A DNA stretch of 64,000 nucleotides from Zizania palustris (GCA_019279435.1 JAAALK010000007.1:1-64000); one strand, 5' to 3'. Shown: positions 1 to 11,652, numbered from the stretch's first letter. A program made the numbers and translations. The notes: generated by a model not told the origin, from the sequence alone.

Positions 1-1110
1 CTCGTACGCCCTGGCGATAGAAGCGTCCGGGGGGGCCGGGACACCATGGCCAAATGCTTCCCCTTGGCGCTCGAAGGGATCGCCCTCCGGTGGTTCTGGT
101 CCCTCTGACCAGGGACCATTCACTCGTGGGAGCAGCTGAAGAAGAAGTTCGTTAACAACTTCCAAGGGACCTTCGTGGCCCCCATATCCACCGGGAGCCT
201 CTTCGAAGTAAAGCAGCAGCCCGGGGAAACCTTGCGATAGTACTACTCCCAACGCTTCGCGCACACCAAGGCCCAGATCAAGGGTCTCTCGGCTTCCTCC
301 ATCATTGATGTGGCCCGAGAGGGCATCACCCACCCCGCCTCCTTGATAAGCTCCACCGGAAGCCTATCTCTTCGGTGGCGCAGCTTATGACGTACTTTGA
401 AGAGTACGCCCGGTCCGAAGAGGGCCAATACGCCGGCAAGCGATGGTGGTCCCAGTCCGGGCCCCGAGCGCCAGGACATACGAAGCACCCACGGGTCCCA
501 GCCGGGGTGAGCGTCACGCTCCCCGACTTCCACCACCCGGAGCCCGTTCGGCAGGATCTCGTCCTATCGGGACTCTCGGAGAAGCCGAAAGCACTTTCGA
601 GGGTAGTCCTCAGTATCACCCCCCAAGCGCCCGCCAAGCACCTGCATACGCCCGGCGGAAGTCGCCAGGTCGGACCCAAGCATCCACCCCGAGCACCCTC
701 CAGAGGAACCTTCTACTGCAGCGTCCGCGGCACAAACCAGAGTCACGACACCGACTCCTGCAGGACCATACTCGCCCTTCGCAGCGACTACCTCGAGCGC
801 AGTGCCGGTCGCGGTTCCTTCGACCGGGGAACCCTACCCCTCGGCCAGAAGCGGTCGAGGTAGTTGGGCGCCGCGACGAGCCGGAAGCCGTGACCCCGGT
901 CGCGGAGTTCGGCGGAGTCCCGGCCCCAAGCTGGAAGCCGCCCCAGACAAAGGCAAGCGAGTGGTCCTCCCCATATCCGGAGGGGGGGCCCTGGGAGCTC
1001 TGTCCAAACGGCAGCGTCGAGACTACGTTCGAGAGGTCGGGCATATCGGCACGTCCGGCCCCTCGACCCTCCCGGAGTGGTCTCACGTCCCCATCACCTT
1101 CACCGCCGAA
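1..1110 (+). pseudogene. gag of element A, degenerate and truncated
   Basis: Gag forms the capsid shell that packages element RNA. Translation in shifting frames matches the gag of element C (22008-23628), including the stretches SYALAIEASGG, QLKKKFV and TGSLFEVKQ and the C/H-rich knuckle-like segment FYCSVRGTNQSHDTDSC near 711-765. The segment VVLPISGGGALGAL near 960-1005 leads into the protease linker. In-frame stops (for example near 108 and 238) and several frameshifts destroy it. The start lies outside the window. Confidence 0.8.
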
Positions 1111-1970
1111 GATGCCGCCGGAGTCAAGTTCCCGCACACCGATCCACTCGTCATTTCGGCGGACATCGCCGGGGCCGAGGTGCGTCGCATTTTGGTCGAC
1201 GGGGGGAGTTCCGCTGACATCATCTTCGTGCAGGCCTTCGATCAGCTGTGCTTATCGCGCAAGCACCTGTTACCGGCTTCGTGCCCGCTCCAAGGTTTCG
1301 CGGGCCCCCCGCTCGACGCACTCGGCCAGGTCCTGTTGGAGGTGACTTTCGGCAGCGCACCTCTCCAGCGCCGCGAAGAAATCCTGTTCGATGTCAGTCG
1401 ATGCTCCATACGCCTACAACGCCATCTTCGGGCGAGGGATACTCAACCGCTTCAGCGCCATCGCCCACCACAACTATCTCTGCCTCAAGATGCCGACTCC
1501 CGGAGGGGTCTTATCCGTCCTAGGCGACCAAGCCGCAGCGCGCCGGGTCGAGTACGGCCATTCAGCGCCGCTCGAGCCACGGCAGGTCCACAGTGTCCGT
1601 GGAGGCGCCGATGAGGCCGACCTCACAGACAACACTGATCCTGGTCAGAAGGGGCGCCCCGCCAAACCTCTCCCGGAGGGGGAAATCATCACCAAGACCT
1701 TGATCCAGGGCGGAAAAGAGTACCCGATCAAGTTCGGAGGGGGCTTGGAGCCGGAGGTTTCGGAGTAGCTCGAGGCCATCATCCGCGGCAACCTCGACAT
1801 CTTCGCGTGGTCTGACGAAGACACTCCCGGCGTCGACCGCTCGATCATCGAGCACTCACTGGCCGTCGATCCGAAGGCGCGACCAGTTCGCCAGGGGCTC
1901 CGGAGGCTGTCCACCGAGTGGGCCGAGCTCGCCAAAGCAGAGACCGACAAGCTGCTCCGAGCGGGGGTCA
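1111..1970 (+). pseudogene. Protease and pro-RT linker of element A
   Basis: Retroviral-type aspartic protease that cleaves the polyprotein. The active-site region reads ILVDGGSSADII (about 1189-1224), and the fold continues through LQGFAGPPLDALGQ. A frameshift near 1390 moves the reading to VDAPYAYNAIFGRG (about 1396-1440), part of the same domain. The linker IIEHSLAVDPKARPVRQ (about 1843-1895) then leads to RT. A stop at 1766-1768 interrupts the linker in frame. Same order and motifs as D (39450-38595, minus). Confidence 0.85.
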
Positions 1971-3160
1971 TCCGAGAAGTGAGTCATACCGATTGGTTGT
2001 CCAACCCCGTCTTTGTCCAGAAGAAAACATCTGGCAAATGGCGCATGTGTATCGACTTTACCTCTCTGAATAAAGCTTGCCCCCGTGACCCCTACCCCCT
2101 GCCTCGCATCGACCAGCTCGTTGATTCCACGGCCGGGGCTGAACTCCTCAGCTTCCTCGACGCTTATTCAGGATACCACCAGATTTGGCTGAAACCCGAA
2201 GACCAAGTGAAGACCAGTTTTGTCACTCCGGCCGGAGTATTCTGTTACCTCCGAATGCCCTTCGGCCTCCGTAACGCCGGCGCCACTTTTTCACGGTTAA
2301 TTGCCAAAGCTTTAGGCCATCAGCTAGGGCGCAACACAGAAGCCTACATGGACGACATTGTCATCAAAAGCGCCTCCAAGAATCACCATGGCTCGGACAT
2401 AGCTGAGACCTTCGACAGCCTCCGGCGGTGCGGCATCCGGCTCAATCCAGACAAGTGCGTCTTCGGAGCGCGCGCAGGCAAGCTGCTCGGGTACCTCGTC
2501 TCCAGCTGGGGCATCGAGGCCAGTCCAACATAAATCCAAGCACTGCAGAACATGGCCCCCCCCAGAACCTCAAGCAAGCACAAAAGTTGGCCGGGCGGTT
2601 GGCCGCCCTCGGTCGGTTTTCTCGCCAAGTCAGCAGAACGAAGTCTGCCCATCTTCAAGGCGCTCCGAGGTTCTAAGCATTTTTAATGGACCCCCGAGTG
2701 CCAGGATTGTTTCCAGCATATCAAAGATTACCTCTCTGGCCTCGTAGCCCTTGCCACACCCCGGGCCGACAGCCCACTGTTGGTTTACCTCGCCGCCTCC
2801 GGCAATGCGGCAAGCGCGGCCTTGGTTCAGGAAGAGGAGCTCGCCGGGAAGCTGATCCAGCGCCCCGTCTACTTCGTTTCCGAGGCCCTAACCGAAGCTA
2901 AGGCTCGGTATTCCGAGCTCGAGAAGGTGGCTTACGCCCTCGTCATGGCCTCCCGGAAGCTCCGGCATTACTTCCTGGCCCACGACATCATCATCCCAAC
3001 CGCCTACCCGCTCGGCGACATGTTCCGGAACAAGGACGCCACCGGCCGCATCGGTAAATGGGCGGTGGAATTGGCCCCGTTCGGGATCTCTTTCGTCGCC
3101 CGGACAGCCATCAAGTCCCAAATCCTCGCCGACTTCGTCGCAGAGTGGACGAGGGCCCGG
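1971..3160 (+). pseudogene. Reverse transcriptase and first RNase H of element A
   Basis: RT copies element RNA into cDNA and RNase H removes the RNA strand. The uninterrupted RT core (1979-2533) holds the template-grip region KWRMCIDFTSLNKACPRD, the segment MPFGLRNAGATFSRLI and the catalytic YMDD at 2345-2356. A stop (CAA to TAA, about 2531) and a frameshift follow in the connection domain. RNase H runs about 2780-3155 and ends ILADFVAEWT. The second, Tat-type RNase H seen in C, D and F is absent, as is integrase. The open frame continues without a stop into the satellite, giving a spurious repetitive tail. Confidence 0.9.
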
Positions 3161-3660
3161 GAGGGGTTCCGGGCTCCGGCTCGACGCACCCTAACTCTCA
3201 GGTTCCGAGCTCCGGCTCGACGCACCCTAACTTTCGGGTTCCGAGCTATGACTCGACGCGCCCTCACATGCGGGTTCCGAGCTATGACTCGACGCGCCCT
3301 CGCATTCGGGTTCCGAGCTCCGGCTCGACGCACCCCTAACTTTCGGGCTCCGAGTTATGACTCGACGCGCCTTCGCATTTAGGCTCCGAGCTATGACTCG
3401 ACGCGCCCTAACTTGCGGGTTCCGAGCTACGACTCGACGCACCCTCGCATTCGGGTTCCGGGCTCCGGCTCGACGCACCCTAACTCTCGGGTTCCGAGCT
3501 CTGGCTCGACGCACCCTCACTCTCGGGTTCCGAGCTCCGGCTCGACGCACCCTCACTCTCGGGTTCCGAGCTCTGGCTCGACGCACCCTCGCTCTCGGGT
3601 TCCGAGCTATGACTCGAAGCACCCTCGCTTTCAGGCCCCGAGCTCCGGCTTGACGTGGCG
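3160..3660 (+). repeat. 36-bp satellite array of element A
   Basis: About 13 degenerate copies of a 36-bp unit built around TCGACGCACCC and GGTTCCGAGCTCCGGC. It sits between the remains of pol and the last exon of the antisense gene, so both transcripts would run into it. Units in D and E are recognisably related. All frames are open across it, giving meaningless ORFs such as FRAPARRTL repeats. Confidence 0.93.
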
Positions 3661-3812
3661 TGCATTCTCCACACTCTCTCTCCTGAACTACTTAGCGCCC
3701 AGCCGGTACACCAGCTGCCCGCTAAGGGGGGGGGATGGAGGAGAAGGAGCAAGGCGCAGACTGCAGCAAGCACATAAAGCATACAATGTTCATTACAAAT
3801 CAGAGAAGAAAA

Positions 3813-6800
3813 TCAAGAAAAGTTCTTATCCAGGCCAAGCAAAAACCGCGGGCCCCTCCGGTTGGAAGGGCCCGAAGTCGTGGGCACGCTCCGCCCGGAC
3901 CTCTCCTTCCTCTTCCTGCGTTCCTCTTCCTTCTTCTGGGCACGAAAAGCCCTTTGATCCGCTTGAAGCTGAGCCCAGCTACGCAGACCACCCTCCTCGG
4001 GGGGCGCTTCGCCCAAACCAGCCTCCGTGTCAGACCAGTCAACCGGTTCGGGGGACGAGGACGGCGAGCGGGACCCTCTCTCTTCTTCCTTCACATGGTT
4101 CAGAACCCTTGGAGGACGTCGGGGTCCACGCGTCCGTCACTGCCACGGGGAAGAACGAAGCGCGCAGGCCGGTTCGCTCGCATAGCTTCGAGGATAGCCC
4201 ATCGATGTCGAAGGGCGTCGTCAGAATCAAGCACCTCGACGTCACGGTCGCAAACACGAACACCCTGAGTAAGCTCCGGAAGAATACTCTTTATTAAACA
4301 TATGACCAAATCCCCTAAGCTATTACAGGGTAAGGCGAGGATGGGACTCTAAAGCTACACCTACGGATCCGGCAAGCGGGCCGAGGTCAAAGGCTTCGAA
4401 GGAGCCGGGGGACCGCGTGCGCGGAGCGCCTCCTCCAGCCAAGCCTGGATCGCTGCGGGGCCCTCGGTCTGCCAAGCCGCCCGGAGCGCCCTCCAACTCT
4501 GAGTCACCGCGAGGCTCGACGTCCGGAGGTGGTCCCCCACGAAGGCAACCGGGTGCGGACTCGAAGACGAGGGAAGCGGGAGCCCAGACGCCTCGAGGTG
4601 CCGGAGAATCCCGTACGCGGCCACCCGGGCGGACACCTCGCCATATTGCGCCATGGCGAGATGTATCTGCCGAATGGCGGACCGGATGAACTTCACCCGG
4701 CGGACTAGGGGCTCCCGGGCGATGTCGAACGTGCCGCAGCCGGTGCCGTAGCGCGCCAGCATCTTCCGCAAGGATTCCGCGGCGTCGGCCGCCGTCTTCC
4801 CGGCCTCGGCAAGCTCCTCGGCGATCTCCCCATTCCGGGCGTTGAGGTCCACTTCGACTCCCTCCAGTTGGGTCACCCGGGCCTCGAGGGTTTCGACCAT
4901 GGTTGCCGCCTCCGAGGCCTGGGCCAGAAGCCGGGACACCTCCCCTTCGAGCCGCTCTGCTTCCGCGGCCCGAGATCGGAGCACCTCCGCTTCGGCAGCC
5001 CGGGTTCGGAGGGCGTCGACCTCCGCTTCCAACTCGTCGGCGCGGGCGGCCCGGGCTCGAAGCCCGTCCAACTCAGCAACGCGGGCCCTGAGGGAGTCCA
5101 CCTCCGCCGCTTGGGCCTCCAACGCCTCGATCCGCAACGCCTGAAGTCGAAGGGCCTCAGCCTCCGACGACCGCTCGCGGGCTAGCCTCTCCGCGTTAGC
5201 CACCCGGGTCGCGAGCTCCGCGGTGTACGCCTTGTGTTGTTGGCGTTCGGCAAGCAAGGCAGACAACTGCCCCTGCGCCAGTGCTACCACCTGCATACGG
5301 AAAGATGGTCAGAAGGGTTGCAAGAGAGCGGAAGGTATGTCCGAGGAGGTACCTGGCCCGCTGCCGTCTCGATGGCCCTCCCGAGGTCCAGGCCATCTGA
5401 TAGCCCCAGCTCGCCTATCACCGGAGCCTCCCGCAGCCGCAGGTAACAATCGTGGACTGGGGCCACCTTGAGCGCGAAGTCCTCGTCGTCCGCTAAGAAA
5501 GGGCGCAGGAGCGGCACGGAGCCTTGCGCGGCTCGACGATCGGTGGGAGGCCGAGGCCGGACCTCAGCGTCTCCGGCAGACTCCTGAGGGCCCCTTTCGA
5601 TGCTCCTGGAGTCCGCCTCGTCCCACGAACCCGAGGCCCTCCTCGCGGCGACAGGGGCTCTAGACCTCGCGTCCGGGGCATCCGCGGGGTACGAGGAGAC
5701 GGGCTCCATGCCTCCGGCCGGTGTGTCTGCGCGAGCGGATAAGAGTTAAGAGTGGAGAAGGCCCCTGGCGCACGGAGAAGTGTGGCTAAGCTACTATACC
5801 TGCATCCGCAGCGTCGCCAGGGTAATCCGGGGGCTGAAGGTGGCCCGACGGGCTTGGGCGGTAGAAGAGGTTGTCGATGGAGTTAGGCGGAGAGCTCGCC
5901 ACCGCAGCGGCCAGCTCGGCCTCCTTGTCGGCGCTCTTCTCGATGGCGCCGAGCGGGTCGTCCAAGCCCCCGCGATCCAAGCTGTCCGTGGCCCTGCTTT
6001 CAAAGGAGCCTGCGGAGCCCCCCGCCGAAACGACTGCGGGCGAGGAAGCGGTTCCGGGGCGAGGCGTCGCTTCGGCGGCACGCGCCCCTTGTCCAGCCTC
6101 CGGCGCGGGATCCGCTGGGTTCGCGCGAGGAGGAGCGTCTTCACTTCTTCTGGCATCCGGTCGGACCGGCGGGACCGGAACCGGAATCGCCGGAGGGTCT
6201 CCTGACTCTGATTGGGCCCCCTCGCTGGAACCCCCTCCTTCGGAGTGAGAGGCCGAAGAGGGTCTCGGGGACACATGCCTTGGCCCCTTCACCATCCTCT
6301 TCTTCTTTGAGCGGCCTGGAGAAAGGCCGCCGTCGGCGTCGCTCGCCTTCCTTTTCGAGACGTCCCGAAGGACCTCGCCCTCCGGGAGAGGCGGGGGCGT
6401 GAGCTCGAGCGCCCCCACACCCTATTGAAGCGCTCCCATGAGCCCACCAGCTCCAGCCGGCGGGCCCGTTTGGCTGCGGTTGGGACCCCGAGAATCCTCT
6501 CCGCCAGACGGGTGACTTCCTCGGGCGTTCGGGCGACGAGCGATCCTGCATCTCTCCGTCAGGGCCGGGGTACTCATCGAGCATGAAAGACAAGGACTGA
6601 AGTAACCAAGAATTGGCACTTACCGAGCCGGCGGGAGAGCTCCGAAGGCATCGACTCGTCTCGGCTGCTCCGGAGCGAGGCGGGCCACTCTTCCTTCAGC
6701 GGAGAGATCTCGAGGGCCACGAACTCCTCCGCCAAGTCCCGCATGCTCATCCGGCGGGCGACGATCTGGAGAAGTTGCACCCTCGCGGAAATCGTCCCGG

Positions 6801-7507
6801 CACTGGCCTCGATGCGCGCCTCTCTCCGGAACCAGATGTGACGTGGGATCCTGGCCAGGCCGGAGGCGAGCCCTACGCGGACGTAGAACCACCGGTTCAC
6901 CCACTTCGAATACCACCTCTCGTTGGTGGCCTTCGCCGGGAAGGAGTCCGCATACTTCCTTCGGAGCTGAAAGGTGATGCTCCCGAAGGCCAGGACCCGG
7001 CCTCCCTTCTTCTTCGGTTGGCAGAGGGCTTCGTGCATCTCCACGAAGACCTCCGCCCTCCCCTCGCAGCCTTCGGCGCGCATGGCCCACTCGAAGATGG
7101 CGAGGCGGGCCACGGCGTTGGGGGACAACTGCGGGAGTTCCAGATGGAACGCGTCCAACACCCCGGCGAGAAGCTCCGAGGCGGGGAATCCCAGGCCCGC
7201 GTCGAAGAAGGCTTCAAAAACGACGACCTCGCCTTCCCGCGGCTGCGGGGCCATCTCCCGGCCCGGCCCTCCTCGCCGGCGTCTCTGGATTGAGATGACT
7301 CCTGGTCGCCTGCTCGATCGATGCTTCGGTGCACGCGGATGGCCCGAGCTCCAAGGTTTGGTCTCGGAACCGCTCAGAAGCGGGGCGGAGATCGCGCGCG
7401 CCACGCACCTCCGACGTGTCGGTCGCTGTTGCCGCCGCTGCCGCCGCCATCTGGCATTGCAAGAAGCGCGGATCCATCGCCATTGCGGGGGCAGCATTCC
7501 TCGCCAT
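3813..7507 (-). pseudogene. Antisense five-exon accessory gene of element A (PF04195-like)
   Basis: Exons on the minus strand are 7507-6624, 6545-5800, 5726-5353, 5290-4361 and 4264-3813, each intron bounded by GT and AG. Exon 1 begins MARNAAPAMAMDPRF and carries the domain with EVVVFEAFFDAGLGFP, NAVARLAIFEWAM and MSMRDLAEEFVALE. Exon 2 is Pro/Ser-rich with a basic nuclear-signal-like SKKKRMVKGP. Exon 3 contains VPLLRPFL. Exon 4 is a long coiled coil followed by ARYGTGCGTFDIAREPLV. Exon 5 is acidic then basic and ends RFLLGLDKNFS. A frameshift in exon 1 (near 7250) and TAG at the end of exon 4 break it. The PF04195 name implies a transposase, but I see no catalytic motif. The role is unknown; nuclear location and self-association are inferred. 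Confidence 0.8.
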
Positions 7508-7614
7508 TCTTGAAGGGCAAAGAAAGGGAACGCAGAGCTTTGGGAGCAAGTTGAGTGGCGGCTTGAGTGGCTAGAGTTAACGCGTATGGGCGGTTGAAGA
7601 GGGAACCGCGAGGG

Positions 7615-7625
7615 AGTTATATCCT
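7615..7625 (-). promoter_or_regulatory. TATA box of the accessory gene, element A
   Basis: GGATATAAC on the minus strand, about 115 bp upstream of the accessory ATG. D, E and H have TATA-like motifs at nearly the same distance, which supports a dedicated antisense promoter inside the element rather than read-through from the LTR. Confidence 0.55.
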
Positions 7626-7896
7626 GTTGCGAGACCGACGGTTCCCCTCCCGATCCAGTTAGCGTGTGAACGCGACGGGTTGCGCGGCACCGCATTTAAG
7701 GCCGGCTGGCGCATCGGGGCGCGGTGGCGGCCTCCCAGCGGCCCGCCTCCTCTATGCCATCTGCGCGTGCATTAATTACTTCCGGCGGCGCCCGTCCGGC
7801 CCCTCGGAATCGGAGCCCCCCGGCCTCTCGCCTCCTCACCCCGGCGCCCCTCCGCGCCGCAGCGGATTCGGCACCTCAAGGCGAGGTACGCACCAG

Positions 7897-8147
7897 CGAG
7901 AATTACCAAGACTATCATGTGCGCTTCCACCTCCTCTTATTGCAGGATTTCGAGTGGACCCCCACCTCCGGTCCGGCCGCACTTGCCCGCTCCGGAGTTC
8001 CTCCGCGTCCATCGAAGGGAGTCGCGCTCTGGCTAGGCCCGACACCTCAATGTAAGTTTCATCCTCATGAAGGTTATCGGAATTATCATGTGCGCTTCCA
8101 CCCTCTCTCAACGCAGGGCTCCCGAGAAGAAAGAAGCGAGGGGCTAC
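7897..8147 (+). promoter_or_regulatory. Conserved 3' terminal block and polypurine tract of element A
   Basis: The segment TATCATGTGCGCTTCCACC occurs twice here (about 7912 and 8084). It is nearly the same in D (30497-30540), E (43010-43045) and H (about 53008-53042), always just inside the 3' LTR. The second copy leads into the purine-rich run GAAGAAAGAAGCGAGGGG (about 8126-8143) next to the LTR, the expected plus-strand primer. The role of the upstream box is unknown; it lies between the LTR and the antisense promoter. Confidence 0.7.
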
Positions 8148-8784
8148 TGTTGGGGGAGATAATCCCGATGGCTAGGGGGCCCACCGCCTGCGGATTTGAA
8201 GCCAAGAATACCAGGGGCCGTCCTCCGGGAGAAGGCTGTCGGAGGCCGCCCTCCGGAAGAAGGTTGCCGGAGGCCGCCCTCCGGGAGAAGGCTGCCGGAG
8301 GCTGCCCTCTGGAAGAAGGCTGCCGGAGGCCGCCCTCCGGGAGAAGGCTGCCGGAGGCCGCTCTCCGGAGGAAGGTTGTCGGAGACCGTCCTCTAGAAGG
8401 GAATTGCCGAGGGCCTCTCCCTCGGCCGTGGTAGCAAACCCGAAGAGAGCGTTGGCGGGAAAAGGACGAGGCAGACGTACCGGGGGACAGGATCGCGATC
8501 CTCTGGGCCGTGTCGGGCGGCGCAGGCAGCGTCCGACACGGCTGATACACTGTCAGGGCCGAATCTTCTTGTCTGTACTGTATATAGTCCGTTTTGTCTG
8601 TACTGTTGACCGGCGGTTGGCCGGGTAGTCGTTGGCGTCCCAGAGGCGCTCGGCCTCTGGGCGGGGCGCCTTATAAATACCCCCCCGACTACAGTTGTAA
8701 GGGACAGGCAAAAAAGAAGGCATTGAATACACTACTCCCATTTTCCATTAAGAAAACCTGCTGGTTCGATCCGTCGTCCCAACA
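8148..8784 (+). repeat. 3' LTR of element A (637 bp)
   Basis: Begins TGTTGGGGGAG directly after the polypurine tract and ends GTCCCAACA. A TATA box (TTATAAATA) near 8671-8680 marks the U3/R promoter. U3 carries a 28-bp minisatellite at 8212-8400. The 794-bp LTR of H belongs to the same family and carries a related array; the arrays differ in length. Confidence 0.9.
8212..8400 (+). repeat. 28-bp hairpin minisatellite in U3 of LTR A
   Basis: About 6-7 copies of a 28-bp unit holding CCGGAGGCCGCCCTCCGG, an inverted repeat of 7 bp around a CCGC loop. The same core occurs in the LTRs of G (48835-49035) and, in related form, H (52615-52915). Confidence 0.88.
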
Positions 8785-9160
8785 CACACGCACTAAGGCA
8801 TATAATTCCTTATCATAGGTAGAATAATTCAACTGTGGACCATGCAATTTCTCACTAAAATAGGTCACGGGTTTACCTCCTTGTAGCAGCACATCTCCTA
8901 TTCCAAAATCACTAGCATCACATTCTAACTCAAAAGGCTTACTGGAGTCGGGTAGCTGAAGTAGAGGTGCACGTGTAAGGTGATCCTTGAGTGTGGCAAA
9001 AACTTGTGCTTGTGCTGGTTTCCAAGTAAAAGTGACTCCCTTCTTGGTCAACTCAGGTAAAGGGCCGGCTATGGTGCTGAAATCTTTCACAAAACGTCGG
9101 TAGAAAACCTGCAAGACCAAGAAAACTATGTACTGCAAGGTTAGTTTTAGTTGCAAGCAT
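8785..9160 (-). pseudogene. RT thumb and RNase H fragment of element B
   Basis: Translation shows FYRRFVKDFSTIAGPLPEL, the connection after the RT palm, then FELECDASDFGIGDVLLQ with the first catalytic Asp of RNase H, and YFSEKLHGPQLNYSTYDKE. The chain stops at 8785 where element A was inserted. The RT palm with its YxDD box is missing: protease linker joins directly to this segment (near 9150), a deletion of most of RT. The join also shifts frame. Confidence 0.85.
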
Positions 9161-9766
9161 GACACGTCCTTTTAGATTAATAGCTTGTGATGAATAAGGA
9201 GAAACAACTTTATCTTTTTGTTGCTTCGAAAGTGTTTCAGCTACTTGCTGATTTTCAGAACGTTGTTTGCTCTTTTGTGAGTCCCTAGGACGTTTTTCTT
9301 GTTCAAATTTCACAATTTCAGCAGGAGTCATAGGAAGCAATGTAACTTTCTTTCCTTTATACATAAATGTGTACTTATTGCTCCTACCATGGTGTGTAGC
9401 ATCAGTATCATATACCCAAGGTCTACCAAGTAATAGAGAACATGCTTGCATTGGTACTACATCAAAATCAGCAACTCCGAAGTATGTACCAATGGAAAAT
9501 TCGATGTGAGCAGTTTGTGTTACCATGACCTTACCGCTATTGTTGAACCATTGCACGTGGTAAGGGTGTGAATGTGAATGTGTGGGAAGTTGAAGCTTCG
9601 TTACCATGTCGAGGCTCACCAAATTGTTGCAGCTACCGTTGTCGATGATGACACGTACACGGCGGTCATTGACGACGAAGAAGGTCTGAAATAGATTGTT
9701 CCGTTGTGCCTGATCGTCCTGGTCCATGTGAGTGCTCAAGTCACGTTGTACAATAAGTGCTGCCAT
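9160..9766 (-). pseudogene. Protease region of element B
   Basis: Aspartic protease with VIIDNGSCNNLVSLDMV (DNGS in place of the usual DSGA/DTGA type) and the second-lobe motif LLLGRPWVYDTDA. A Lys/Gln-rich linker follows (KSKQRSENQQVAE). Upstream gag is not recognisable. The fragment starts with Met at 9766, but this is probably an internal residue of a longer gag-pro chain. Confidence 0.8.
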
Positions 9767-10967
9767 GTTAGTGAAAAGAATAATCCTTATGGAAAACAGC
9801 TAGGTAGGTGTGTGGTGGAAGCAATCCGTCAAGCGCCTTACCCGCGCTTGCAAGTGTTCTTACCACGCCGCAGTGAGGTCACCGGCCTACAGGTGATGAA
9901 CTAAGTGGAGGGTGGTGTGCAATTGCAAGAAATGAACCTGTCCTGACCAAGAGAAAGGTGTAGCTTGGAAGGCAAAGTGAGTAGCAAGGATTAGCGATAA
10001 TAATAACAGTTAAATCAAGTTCAATAAGTATTCCCTAGTACTCGTCAAAGTTGCTGGCCTTAGTGCTCCCAATGTGAAAGTTCAAGCAATAGAGGGAAAC
10101 TATGTGCCCAAAAATCAAATGGAAGCAATAACAGGCCAGAATCAGCTCTCTGCAGATCGGACAAAGGATCTATTACTACCGCTGATAATTCAGTTACTAC
10201 CGCTGACCGGATAAGAGTTCGGACAAGAGATCGGACAAGCAGAATCTGTTACTGCCGCCGATAATTCTGTTACTACCGCCGACCGGACAAGAGTTTGAAC
10301 AAGAGATCGGACAAGCAGAATCTATTACTTCCGCCGATAATTCTGTTACTACCGCTTCTTCTCTTTTTTTGATTTTTTTTCTCTCTTCTTGTTTTTTTTC
10401 ACTCTATATTTTTTTTGAACAAGGATGACCAGAGATGCAACCACAAAAATTGGCACCTACAACTGAGGTGGGATGTGGCTCACAGAAATTCAACAAGTTC
10501 GCTGACCGGCGAGTAAAAACTTTGACCAATTTTTTTTTTATCTTCCTGATTTTTTTGGCGATTTTGGTGAGGGCTAACAGGCGAAGATGTTAGGGTACCC
10601 ACCCAAATTGGGTTAGGAACACGCTCAAAAAATTTCAGATTTTTCTGCCAAACGAGCAAAAAGTTATGCCTGTTTTACCGAAGGGGGGTCACAAAGACTC
10701 GATGTGGAAAACGAATAGGGTTGTTGGGGGGGTTTCTGGTGGGGAATTTTTTTCGAGACACAAGACCAAATACTACTCAAACGACACAAAGGGATTACTA
10801 AACCAGCAACAAGACTCGACCAAGAACACAAACTCAACAAGGTTAAAAAACTGAAATTAAAATCGCAAGGCACAAAGGGGTTCTCGGTGGGGATTTTTTT
10901 TTGGTGCGGGTTTTCTGGACTCTAGGTAAAATAAAAGTAGATCGAGATTACCTAACGGGAAATCTGT
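9767..10967 (-). other. Leader and eroded gag region of element B
   Basis: No coding sequence recognised over 1.2 kb. It contains a 76-bp tandem repeat (10170-10357) and T-rich runs near 10360-10420 and 10520-10550. It lies between the primer binding site and the protease, where a leader and gag would be expected. Confidence 0.5.
10170..10357 (+). repeat. 76-bp tandem repeat in the leader of element B
   Basis: Two full copies and a partial third, starting at 10170, 10246 and 10322, so the period is exactly 76. Each unit contains GATAATTCTGTTACTACCGC and GATCGGACAAG or close variants. Confidence 0.9.
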
Positions 10968-11511
10968 GCTCTAATACCAACTGATGGGGGATTGGTCCCG
11001 ATCTTCCGTTAGGTAGGGATAACTTGGGTTGGTGGAGAATCTCGACGTTGGCGATCCAAGGCTCCGGTCCGGCGGATCAAAACCTTGCAATCGTTACACC
11101 ACTGTCTCCATTGGTTATCAACCACGCAGGACGCGATTGACCTCGCCATGAAGGCTAATTCCTGCAAGCGAACCCAAGAACACAAGCAAGAACAGGAAGG
11201 ATACAAGTCGAATGCCAAAACACAGACAAACGATGATAAGGTGAGGTTTCACAAACGCCAATGCAGCAGCCAATCGGTCCGGTGCAAGAGGCAGGATCTA
11301 AACACACAAGTGTAGATGCAAAAAAAGCAAAACCTAACCCTAAAGGCGGCTGGAGTGAATATATAGGGCGTGGGCAGCCTGTGGAAGGTGAACAGACTTG
11401 GGCTGTGGGCTAGAAGACGTACAGACTCAGATTATGGCCAACACGGCCCAGTTCTGTCACGCAGGACTGTTTTAAACACACAGGACGGCTTGAGACTCCA
11501 AATGAGGTGAA
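10968..11511 (-). repeat. Primer binding site and LTR of element B
   Basis: On the minus strand the LTR ends CCCCCATCA (10982), followed by GT and TGGTATTAGAGC (10979-10968), one mismatch from the plant initiator tRNA-Met site TGGTATCAGAGC. The left border is firm. The far end (about 11511) is a guess from a TGTTGG start. A TATA-like run lies near 11360. Confidence 0.7.
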
Positions 11512-11652
11512 ACCAACAGCAAACGATCCGTCTTCTCCTCAGCTTTCCAAAAAGTCCAAGAACGCGCCAATCGGACTTCGTATGAGGAAGTTATGCCCAT
11601 TTTGGTGCATGGTGGTCGATGTAGTCCGAACCAGCGAATTCTTGACTTCAAG

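Larger units (their letters stand above)
1..8784 (+). mobile_element. Element A: Ty3/Gypsy Tat-lineage retrotransposon, 5' end outside the window
   Basis: The plus strand reads gag, protease, RT and RNase H, then a 36-bp satellite, then an accessory gene in antisense (7507-3813), a polypurine tract and the 3' LTR (8148-8784). The 5' LTR lies outside the window. The second RNase H and the integrase found in C and D are missing: pol runs straight into the satellite. All pol domains contain stops or frameshifts, so the copy is dead. The right LTR end abuts element B's RNase H, so A is inserted in B. The target duplication cannot be checked with one end missing. Confidence 0.9.

Noticed and set aside
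443..1345. 300-codon plus-strand open frame rich in Pro, Ser and Arg
   Set aside because: It overlaps gag and protease in another frame, in GC-rich DNA where stops are rare; no motif.
3004..3782. Long open frames on both strands with ARNPRVRVRRA, SSGSTHPHSRV or SSEPESEGASS repeats
   Set aside because: Products of the 36-bp satellite, whose length and composition avoid stops in all frames.
8212..8400. CRISPR-like array of 28-bp units
   Set aside because: Units are directly adjacent with no spacers, inside a plant LTR.
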